A stretch of DNA of 64,000 nt. Source: JAUXEH01 sp965533275 (GTDB taxonomy: Bacteria > Acidobacteriota > Aminicenantia > Aminicenantales > Aminicenantaceae). The notes beneath the pieces were generated by a model, which saw only the letters and a program-made list of their open reading frames with translations, was not told where the DNA came from and ran no database searches. Shown here in pieces: positions 43,456-51,262 of the stretch. Each line of letters opens with the position of its first letter. The stretch's first letter is position 1. Position numbers and translations under genes: made by a program. The stretch spans positions 1 to 64,000 of the forward strand of contig CBESWG010000003.1 of NCBI GenBank assembly GCA_965533275.1. Reading direction: 5' to 3'.

Positions 43456-44179
43456 GTGGATCATCCGGTGCAGAAACAACGAAAGCCTTGGGGGGCCGCC
43501 CTCCTGAGCCTGATCTCGCTGGCTTTGATCTTCCTTGTCCTCAAGACGCATTCGGTGGGCCAGGCCTTCAGGTACGCACGGCGTCAAGTGTACACAGATT
43601 TTTCAGGTTCCCATCCCTTCCGGTCGAATCGAGCTAAGATGCGCTTCCTGGAAGATTATGACCGGAAGGCGGAGCGATGGCCGGTCGTTTCGGAGACTCG
43701 AATGGTCGAGACCTCATTCGGCCGGACATTCCTGCGCATCAGCGGGCCAGAAGGGGCCCCACCCATCTTGCTCCTTCACGGGATCGGGGGCAGCCCTCTG
43801 CATGATCCCTCATCCGATTTTCATGCACAACTTCATGGACTGGATGCTTCCGGACCTGGCGGCGTCCGGAGAGTCTGGGCGGGCCCTCCTGGACGAGGAG
43901 ACCGATTCCGGCATCATCGCATCCCAGTGCTTCAAGCCCAAGCCCATGGTCAACCCTACGGTGCTCACGGATGAAGAGTGGCGGAGCCTGCGGGTTCCCG
44001 CCCTGTTCCTGGTCGGAGAGAACGAGAGGCTCTATCCCGCAGACAAGGCCGTGGGGCGGCTTGCCGGTGTCGCACCTCAGATCCAGACAGCGATCCTGCC
44101 GGGATGCGGCCATGACCTCACCGTGCTCCAGTCCGAGCTGGTGAACCGGCTTGTCCTGGGATTCCTGAAGACTCCTTAG
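43456..44179 (+). pseudogene. Alpha/beta hydrolase gene with internal deletion and frameshift
   Basis: The first frame (GTG 43456) gives a membrane-anchored N-terminus (AALLSLISLALIFLVLK) and goes up to ILLLHGIGG (oxyanion loop). From about 43795 the second frame continues with MIPHPIFMHNFMDWMLPDLAASGESG, LRVPALFLVGENERLYP and ILPGCGHDL, the cap, acid strand and catalytic His region. The part with the nucleophile (GxSxG), expected between them (roughly 100-130 codons), is missing and the reading frame shifts by one. No working hydrolase can be made. Confidence 0.8.
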
Positions 44180-44234
44180 GTCAGGTCCTCGCCCCAAGAG
44201 GCCTCTTCACAGATAATCGAGAAGGACTGGATAA

Positions 44235-46346
44235 ATGAAAAGCCCAACCAACAAGCTGATCGGTGAGACCAGCCCCTATCTACTTCAGCATGCGCATAAT
44301 CCCGTGGACTGGTATCCCTGGGGACAGGAAGCCCTGGACAAAGCCAAGAACGAGGACAAGCCCATCTTCCTCTCCATTGGTTATGCGGCCTGCCACTGGT
44401 GCCACGTCATGGAGCACGAGTCCTTTGAAAATCCGGAGGTCGCCGAGGTCCTCAACCGGCATTTTGTGTCCATCAAGGTCGATCGCGAAGAACGACCGGA
44501 CCTGGACGATATTTACATGACGGCCGTAGTGGCCCTCTCAGGGGCGGGAGGCTGGCCCATGACGGTGTTCCTGGCACCCGATCTGAAGCCCTTCATGGGC
44601 GGTACCTATTTCCCCCCCGAAGACAAATGGGGTCGGATCGGTTTCAAGCGGCTCATCGGCCGGATCGCCCAGCTCTGGGAAGACAGGGAAGAACGGGCAA
44701 AACTGCTCCAGAATGCCGAGGCCCTGCATAACATCCTTGTCGATCGCGCCTCCGGGAGCGATGAGGCGGCAGCGGGCAGGGAATTGGATCGGTCGCTGGT
44801 AGCGGCCGCGATCAGCGAGTTGGGAGCCTCGTTTGACGAGCGCTGGGGAGGATTTGGGGCGGCCCCTAAATTTCCTCCTTCCACAGCCGTTGCGACGCTC
44901 CTGCGTGATTTTTCCTTGACGGGAGAAGAGTCTTCCCTCGGGATGGCTGTTTCCACTCTGGACCACATGCATGCCGGCGGCCTCTACGACCATCTCGCAG
45001 GGGGCTTTCACCGCTACTCGACAGATGTCATGTGGCTTGTGCCGCATTTCGAGAAGATGCTGTATGACAATGCCCAGCTGGCCGCCGCCTATCTTGATGC
45101 CTACCAGGTCACATCCGATCCCCTTTATGCGCGTATTGCCTGTGAGGTCTTTTCCTACGAGATGAACGAGATGACCGATCCTTCTGGGGGCATCCACTCC
45201 TCAGAAGACGCAGACAGCGAGGGCAGGGAGGGAGTGTTCTATCTATGGGACCATGCCCAGCTGGAGGCAGTTCTGGGCAGCGAGGACCTGCGTATCTTTG
45301 CCGCGCGGTATGGAATTAAAAAGGGAGGGAACTTCACCTCTCCCGAACCCTACCACGAGGGCCTCAATATCCTGCACCTGCGGGCCGGCTCCGCCGTGAT
45401 CGCCCGGGAACTGGGGCTGGGACGGGAAGAGCTGGAAGATCGGCTTTCTTCCATGCGGGAACAATTGACCACCATCCGGGGCCAACGGAGCCGTCCTGGG
45501 CTGGACGACAAGATCATCGCCTCCTGGAACGGCCTGATGATATCGGCCTTCGCCCGCGGCTATCAGGTCCTGGGCGAAGAGGAATACCTGACTGCAGCCA
45601 ACCGGGCCGCCGCCTTTCTCCTCGAGAGGATGCGCACTGGCGAAGGACACCTGCTGCGCACCTTTCGTGACAACCGCGCCCAGCTGCCGGCCTACCTCGA
45701 GGACTACTCCTATGTGTGCCAGTCCCTGCTCGACCTCTATGAATCCGGCTTCGATCCTGCCTGGATCCAAGCAGCAGAAGACCTGGCAAGGGAGATGATC
45801 GATCTGTTTTGGGATCCGGCGGCGTCCGGATTCTTCAATACCGGGCCGCTGCATGAAAACCTGATCGTCCGCATGAAATCCCCACAGGATGGCGCGATCC
45901 CCTCACCCCTGGCCATCGCTGTGAAGTGCCTGCTCCGGCTGGGGCGGCTGCTGGGTGAGCCGAGATACATGGAGATGGTAGAGCTGACGCTCAAGGCGAA
46001 CCTGGGCACCATGCGGCGTGCCCCGACGGGCTACCTCTCGCTGCTTTCCTGTGTCGACATGTGGCACTCACAGGTCCAAGAGATCGCGATCGTCGGCCGG
46101 CGGGGAGCGGAGGACACCCAGGACCTGGTGCGGACACTCCACAGCCTGTTCCTACCCAATCGGACCATCGCCTTCCTCGATCCCGATCAGGACGGCGCAC
46201 ACGACCTGGCCCAGAGGATCCCGCTCTTGAAGGACCGCCTTCCGGTCGACGGGAAGGCCGCGGCCTACGTATGCCAGGATTATACCTGCCAACAGCCGGT
46301 TTTCACCCCGGACGCCCTGAAAGATGCTCTCGATCTAACCTCCTGA
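44235..46346 (+). CDS. Thioredoxin-domain SSP411/YyaL-family protein (DUF255)
   Basis: 703 residues; AGAAGGA upstream of the ATG. N-terminal thioredoxin-like domain: LIGETSPYLLQHAHNPVDWYPWG, FLSIGYAACHWCHVMEHESFE (Cys53/Cys56), VKVDREERPDLDDIYM, GGWPMTVFLAP. The remainder (from about 190) is an (alpha/alpha)6 barrel: FGAAPKFPP, LDHMHAGGLYDHLAGGFHRYSTDVMWLVPHFEKMLYDNAQL, SRPGLDDKIIASWNGLMISAFA. The family is widespread but without a firm function; the fold of the second part resembles sugar epimerases. Full length. Confidence 0.92.
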   Translation: MKSPTNKLIGETSPYLLQHAHNPVDWYPWGQEALDKAKNEDKPIFLSIGYAACHWCHVMEHESFENPEVAEVLNRHFVSIKVDREERPDLDDIYMTAVVALSGAGGWPMTVFLAPDLKPFMGGTYFPPEDKWGRIGFKRLIGRIAQLWEDREERAKLLQNAEALHNILVDRASGSDEAAAGRELDRSLVAAAISELGASFDERWGGFGAAPKFPPSTAVATLLRDFSLTGEESSLGMAVSTLDHMHAGGLYDHLAGGFHRYSTDVMWLVPHFEKMLYDNAQLAAAYLDAYQVTSDPLYARIACEVFSYEMNEMTDPSGGIHSSEDADSEGREGVFYLWDHAQLEAVLGSEDLRIFAARYGIKKGGNFTSPEPYHEGLNILHLRAGSAVIARELGLGREELEDRLSSMREQLTTIRGQRSRPGLDDKIIASWNGLMISAFARGYQVLGEEEYLTAANRAAAFLLERMRTGEGHLLRTFRDNRAQLPAYLEDYSYVCQSLLDLYESGFDPAWIQAAEDLAREMIDLFWDPAASGFFNTGPLHENLIVRMKSPQDGAIPSPLAIAVKCLLRLGRLLGEPRYMEMVELTLKANLGTMRRAPTGYLSLLSCVDMWHSQVQEIAIVGRRGAEDTQDLVRTLHSLFLPNRTIAFLDPDQDGAHDLAQRIPLLKDRLPVDGKAAAYVCQDYTCQQPVFTPDALKDALDLTS

Positions 46347-46414
46347 ATCATCCCCAAAGGCGATGGACGGGATCCCGTCCCTGAAAGACAATTGGTGTAC
46401 AGGGAGAATTTGCC

Positions 46415-47866
46415 ATGATCCTTATACCTATAGGGCATGAACAGGATACGGTGCGCCGCTTGCCGTGGGTCACGTTTGCCATCCTGGCCATCTGTTTTGT
46501 GGTGCAGCTATTCACCTGGATCGCCATCAAGGGCGCGAACGCCGAGCTCGAGCCCGTGGCGCAGGAGTTCGTCACCTATTATGTAAGCCATCCCTACCTG
46601 GAATTCGATCCTGAGTTGAGGGATATCCTATTCAATGGCGTAGATGAAGAGAAGGTGGACCAGCTCCTGAGCTACTACAGCACCACGACCTCACGCCCCA
46701 GTGCACGGGTTCGGGAAGAGGAACAGCAGCATCTCGATGCATTGGCCCAGACCTCCCTCGGCGCCTTGAATGACACGCCCTACAGGAAATGGGGCTACAT
46801 CCCGGCCAAGCCCTCGCTGCTCACCGTCTTCACCTATATGTTTATGCACGGGGGATGGTTCCACCTGCTGGGGAACCTGCTCTTCCTGTATCTGACCGGC
46901 CCCTTCATCGAAGACCTGTGGGGGAGGCCTGTCTTCGCCGCCTTCTATCTGGGCGTGGGAATGCTGTCGGCCGTGGCATTCGGCGTCCACTACCCCGAAT
47001 CGACCGGACCCCTGGTCGGGGCCTCTGGCGCCATCGCCGGGGTTATGGGCGCCTTCCTCATCAAGTACTGGAAGATCAAGATCAACTTCTTCTACTGGGT
47101 TTTCATCCTATTCAGGGGGACCTTTCAGGCTCCTGCCTGGCTCATGCTTCCCCTGTGGCTGGGCCTCGAGCTCTTCAATGCCCGGATCATGGATTCTCTC
47201 AATCCTGGATCCGGTGGCGGTGTGGCCCATTGGGCCCACGTCTGGGGATTTGTCCTGGGCATGACCATCGCCCTTGCCATAAATTTCTTCAAGATCGAGG
47301 AACGCCTCATCAATCCCCGGCTTCAGGCCAAGCTCCTGGAGGGGGAAGGCGGTTTCGACATCGTCGCCCATGCCATCCGGCAGAAGAATATGGGCATGCT
47401 GCGCAATGCTTATGATGTCCTGCTGGAGGAGGCTCAAAAGAATCCCGGGAACCGTGAGGTTGTGGAGACGCTCTGGGAATTCGGGCATGAGATGGGACAG
47501 CCCGATGAGGCCTCGCATTTTTTCATCCGGATGATCGAAAAAGAAATCAGACAGGATCAGCTTGATTCTGCACTCGCACATTTCGTGGACCTCCGGCAGA
47601 GGATGCCGGGAGCCTCCCTGGGCCCGATGTATCAGCTCACCTTGATCAAATACCTTGCAGAGATCAATGATGTCGAGAGGGCGAAGGAACTGGCTTCCGA
47701 TCTGATCCCGAAGCTGGGCGCCAATGTTCCGGCCACGGCCCTGCAGAATTTTTCAGCGGTCGCCAAAAGGCTGAGCCCTTCCCTGGCCGCGGCGTTTCTT
47801 ACGATCAGCTACCAGTCGTTGAAGGCCGCCTTCAAAAAACCCGTGGATGAGCTGCGATCCGAGTAG
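46415..47866 (+). CDS. Rhomboid-family intramembrane protease with soluble tail
   Basis: 483 residues. Rhomboid core in residues 20-290: GWFHLLGNLLFLYLTGPFIEDLWGR with HxxxN, GASGAIAGVMGAF with nucleophile Ser204, and GGGVAHWAHVWGF with His275, giving the Ser-His dyad. A 90-residue loop with no homology to small rhomboids lies between helix 1 and the core, and the last 180 residues are helical, TPR-like. Cleaves membrane proteins within the bilayer; substrate unknown. Confidence 0.92.
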   Translation: MILIPIGHEQDTVRRLPWVTFAILAICFVVQLFTWIAIKGANAELEPVAQEFVTYYVSHPYLEFDPELRDILFNGVDEEKVDQLLSYYSTTTSRPSARVREEEQQHLDALAQTSLGALNDTPYRKWGYIPAKPSLLTVFTYMFMHGGWFHLLGNLLFLYLTGPFIEDLWGRPVFAAFYLGVGMLSAVAFGVHYPESTGPLVGASGAIAGVMGAFLIKYWKIKINFFYWVFILFRGTFQAPAWLMLPLWLGLELFNARIMDSLNPGSGGGVAHWAHVWGFVLGMTIALAINFFKIEERLINPRLQAKLLEGEGGFDIVAHAIRQKNMGMLRNAYDVLLEEAQKNPGNREVVETLWEFGHEMGQPDEASHFFIRMIEKEIRQDQLDSALAHFVDLRQRMPGASLGPMYQLTLIKYLAEINDVERAKELASDLIPKLGANVPATALQNFSAVAKRLSPSLAAAFLTISYQSLKAAFKKPVDELRSE

Positions 47867-47902
47867 CCGGCAGGGATGTGATGGGGATTGGGCGTGCCAG
47901 AA

Positions 47903-49045
47903 TTAGTTCCAGGTCATCGTGTAGACGACGAGTTCCCTGCGGCCGCCTCCCTTCTCAGCCAAGCAGTAGAGGCGCCCTCCCTTGACCTTGGCGGTGAGGG
48001 CCCCCTGTGCCCTCCGATTGCCGAAGCTGGCCTGGGCTATGAAGATCCCCTCGGAGTTGAAGACGTCGTATACAGCCTCATTCGGATTCGGACCCTCCTC
48101 GGATGTCATGACATAGAGGCGCCCTTCATCATCTGTGATGAGATAGCGGCAGGGAGGCCACGATTCACGAAAGGCGATCCTCTGCCGTGCCTGGCTGTCC
48201 TCTGGGTACTGGTCGAGAATGGACGCTCGGTATTCTGACGAGACCTTCACTGGTTCATAGACTTTGCGGATCTTGCGCACAAGATTGCCCTCCAGAGTAT
48301 AGACCCGGATCTCATAATCCCGTTCCGGGTGACCCACGAAAATGGAGTCCCCGGATGCCGCGTATACCAGATCCCCCCTGGGTGCGAGGAACCGGACCGC
48401 GACCTCGATGGGAGACCAGGCAAACGCATCGATCTCGGCGGACCGCTGGTACAGGACATTGGCCAGGCCGATGTGATCCACCCGTTTTTTTTCGGCTATG
48501 TCCTCATCCTGCCAGTGGATCAGGAAGTCTCCGCTCTGCAGCATCCGATCGATCTCGAAGCGTTCCTGGGTTTCCATCTCCCGGATGAACTCACCCTCGA
48601 GAGAAAACAACTGAAATTGGGTCAGGCCGGGATCTTTGGCCATGAGAGTGCTGTCCCCCCAGACCTGGACCGTGCCGCCGAACAGGAATTGGCCGGGCTC
48701 CTCACCCCGCGGCGCAAAAGAATTGAGAAACTCACCGCGGGCATCAAACTTGAAGATGAAATCTTCCTTGCTCTGCCAGCGGATGATGAAGATGTTCCCT
48801 CGGGCATCCACATCGAAGTCCTCGATATCCAGCAGCCCGGCGTCCCCGGTGGCCGGGTTCTCCGGATCTATAGAAAAAAGCCGTTCGAGCCGGAGCGAGG
48901 AGGGCTCTCCCTCAAGTTGGTAAGGCTTCATGTGGTTCTGCACTACCTCCACGCCGCTCTCAGTGGATCTTTCCACTTCCTTCGGCGGGGATCCGCAGCC
49001 TGCCAGGAGAGCTGCGGTCAGTAATAAACAGGCTGTCCTCTTCAT
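47903..49045 (-). CDS. 6-bladed beta-propeller lipoprotein
   Basis: 380 residues; CAGGAGG before the ATG. Lipobox LAGC (Cys17). Blades: DIEDFDVDARGNIFIIRWQSKEDFIFKFDARGEFLNSFAPRGEEPGQF, FQLFSLEGEFIREM, RVYTLEGNLVRKIRK, YDVFNSEGIFIAQ. A paralogue of the propeller at 19686 but lipid-anchored. Ligand and function unknown. Confidence 0.82.
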   Translation of the reverse strand: MKRTACLLLTAALLAGCGSPPKEVERSTESGVEVVQNHMKPYQLEGEPSSLRLERLFSIDPENPATGDAGLLDIEDFDVDARGNIFIIRWQSKEDFIFKFDARGEFLNSFAPRGEEPGQFLFGGTVQVWGDSTLMAKDPGLTQFQLFSLEGEFIREMETQERFEIDRMLQSGDFLIHWQDEDIAEKKRVDHIGLANVLYQRSAEIDAFAWSPIEVAVRFLAPRGDLVYAASGDSIFVGHPERDYEIRVYTLEGNLVRKIRKVYEPVKVSSEYRASILDQYPEDSQARQRIAFRESWPPCRYLITDDEGRLYVMTSEEGPNPNEAVYDVFNSEGIFIAQASFGNRRAQGALTAKVKGGRLYCLAEKGGGRRELVVYTMTWN

Positions 49046-49102
49046 GGTTTCCTCCTGTGCAGGGACCTCGATCGAGAATGCATCCGATCGCTTGGTCTCA
49101 GG

Positions 49103-51136
49103 TTATTCTATCACAAATAGGTTGTAGTACTTCAGCTTGGGGACCTTGAATCGGATGGTCGCGGGACCGGGCTGTGTGAGGCTGATATTCTGAGGATTTG
49201 CCTGGTCGGGAGAAATGAGCCGGGCCTTCTTCCCATCCAGGGAAAAGCCGTCTGGCAGGGTAACCGTTACGAAAAAATTCTTCGCCTGCCGGATACGGTC
49301 CTGGCTGAGGTTGTAGCGGTAGTTGATCATGTGGAAGGCGAGCTTGGTGTTGGCCGAGTTCGCGTAGACGAGGAAGTCGACATCGTCTGGTGCCGTGGAG
49401 ACGATCTCCGGCGGGGCATAGGGGGAGATACCGTCGATGATGCGGTTCCTGTTGGCAGGTTTGCGGCTGCGGAAGTAGTCCTCGCCTAGGTTGCCGTTCG
49501 ACAGGTTGACGAACCAGCCCTTGACGTATTTGTGGGAGCCTACATTCCAGAATGCGGTCCATTCGGAGGGAAGATTCGTCACGTCATTGCCGAACTCGTC
49601 CTCTGGCCCGATGCCCCCCCAGCCCAGTGCCGTGCCTCCCTTGGCGACGTAATCCAGGACCAGGTTCCGCTGTTTGGGGGTCATTGATTTGGCGTTTGCC
49701 ATGAGGAGCACAGGATACTGCTGGAGCATGCTCAGGGTGGCCTTGTCCTTCATGACCCTCCCGTCCCCGCTGAAGATCACGTCGAACTGGATCCCGCCCT
49801 CGAACAGGGCCAGGGCCGTCCCCAGGTAGCTGTCGGGGATCCCCAGGTAGGAGGTCACGGGATAGAAGATCGCGATCCGGGGCTTCCAGCCCCAGTCGCT
49901 GCCATAAAAGGCCCGGTAGCGGTCGATGAATTGGTAATAGGGCGCCAGGACGGAGAGGTCGGGATTGTAGCCGTAGGTGCTGGAACCCGGCACATTGAGG
50001 GGGACGTTGTATTCGTTCTGGGAGGCATAGGCCTCGGCCCAGAACACGATCGAGATGTTGGGGATGTCTCCCCGAGCCACGAGGTCGGCGTTGGTGGGGA
50101 CCTGCGTGATGTAGGCTCCCTTCTTCCAGCGGCCATCCACCCTCAGCTTGGCCGAGGGGATGATCTTGCTGAGGGGGGGGTATCCATACCAGAGGTAGGG
50201 ATACTCGCACCAGGCGAGATCCAGGTTGACCTCGAAGGGGAGGCTGAATGCCATGCCGTCGGAGGAATTTCCCAGGAACACGATGTCCTTCTTGTGCTTG
50301 GACTGCCCGTATTTTTTCGACCACCTGATGATCTTCTTCTCGGCCTTCAGCACGGAATCGAAGACATACCACCGGAACTCGCTGTAGAGCGGGACCTCCC
50401 ATGGGACCTCCAGCCAGGTGTCCCTGTATCCGTTGGCCAGGATCCATTTTCGATAGTCGAAGGATCCAATATTGGAGATCCCAAAGCGGGAAGCAAGGAC
50501 CTGGGGGGAATGCGTCTTTTTGAGGAACCTGCGGAAGCCCTTGATGTCTACGGGATTAAAAACGCCGCCGCTGGGCCCACCCATGTGCATGGTGTTTGTC
50601 TGGATCTCATCGAGTACGATGCCATCGGCTCCGGCATCGATGGCCGCGCGGATCTCGGATTTGATGTACTTTTGCCAGCCCTTCTCGTTCAGGTTCATGT
50701 TGTAGACGCCGATGCCGTCGAATTCGGACATGGATCGGTTGCCATCAACATCGATGATGCAGAACTCCCTCAGCTCGGGCTTGACGTCGCCGAGGGATAT
50801 CTTTCCATCGGTGTACATCTTTTCCAGGGGGATGTGGTGCACATACTTGAGGCCCCGGGCATGGGTTTCTGCGGCGTTATTCGTCACTACGGCGATGTCC
50901 AGGGCGGTGTTGGGGAACGCCCCGTACATCACCCAGTCCAGCGGGATGCCGTAGCCGTCTACGATCGAGGAAAAGTCTTCTTCTGCGTGCAGGGAACCGA
51001 ACATCGTAACGTTGATGTCGGCAATGATATCCCGGGCAAAAGAGGAACGATGCTCACCCCCGACCCGATACACGAGCAGAACTGCCGCCAACAAACAGAG
51101 ACAAACCGGGAGCCATAACCTGGAGCGTTTATTCAT
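49103..51136 (-). CDS. Exported TIM-barrel protein, probable glycoside hydrolase-like
   Basis: 677 residues with a signal-anchor (8-24). Residues 50-330 look like an (alpha/beta)8 barrel: YVHHIPLEKM, IDAGADGIVLDEIQTNTMHMGGPSGG (Asp-Glu at the end of a strand), VFLGNSSDGMAF. Residues 410-560 contain SMTPKQRNLVLDYVAKGGTALGWGGIGPEDE, like the glutamine-amidotransferase-like trimerisation domain of GH42-type enzymes, and the end (600-677) is a beta sandwich. I cannot assign a CAZy family. Likely a glycan-active periplasmic or surface protein. Confidence 0.65.
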   Translation of the reverse strand: MNKRSRLWLPVCLCLLAAVLLVYRVGGEHRSSFARDIIADINVTMFGSLHAEEDFSSIVDGYGIPLDWVMYGAFPNTALDIAVVTNNAAETHARGLKYVHHIPLEKMYTDGKISLGDVKPELREFCIIDVDGNRSMSEFDGIGVYNMNLNEKGWQKYIKSEIRAAIDAGADGIVLDEIQTNTMHMGGPSGGVFNPVDIKGFRRFLKKTHSPQVLASRFGISNIGSFDYRKWILANGYRDTWLEVPWEVPLYSEFRWYVFDSVLKAEKKIIRWSKKYGQSKHKKDIVFLGNSSDGMAFSLPFEVNLDLAWCEYPYLWYGYPPLSKIIPSAKLRVDGRWKKGAYITQVPTNADLVARGDIPNISIVFWAEAYASQNEYNVPLNVPGSSTYGYNPDLSVLAPYYQFIDRYRAFYGSDWGWKPRIAIFYPVTSYLGIPDSYLGTALALFEGGIQFDVIFSGDGRVMKDKATLSMLQQYPVLLMANAKSMTPKQRNLVLDYVAKGGTALGWGGIGPEDEFGNDVTNLPSEWTAFWNVGSHKYVKGWFVNLSNGNLGEDYFRSRKPANRNRIIDGISPYAPPEIVSTAPDDVDFLVYANSANTKLAFHMINYRYNLSQDRIRQAKNFFVTVTLPDGFSLDGKKARLISPDQANPQNISLTQPGPATIRFKVPKLKYYNLFVIE

Positions 51137-51262
51137 GTCGTCCCCCTATAGCACATGACTGATCCCAATATAGGCCGGCTGTGATTCGTCGTCAAGCGGA
51201 TCCCCTGGCCCGGCAAACACAATCAGCAGGGGAGGCGCCCATGGCCTCGAATACAGCCCAGG

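Noticed and set aside
49931..51118. 395-codon plus-strand ORF opposite the glycosidase-like gene
   Set aside because: Antisense shadow, no start signal; the minus-strand protein has a signal peptide and ribosome site.
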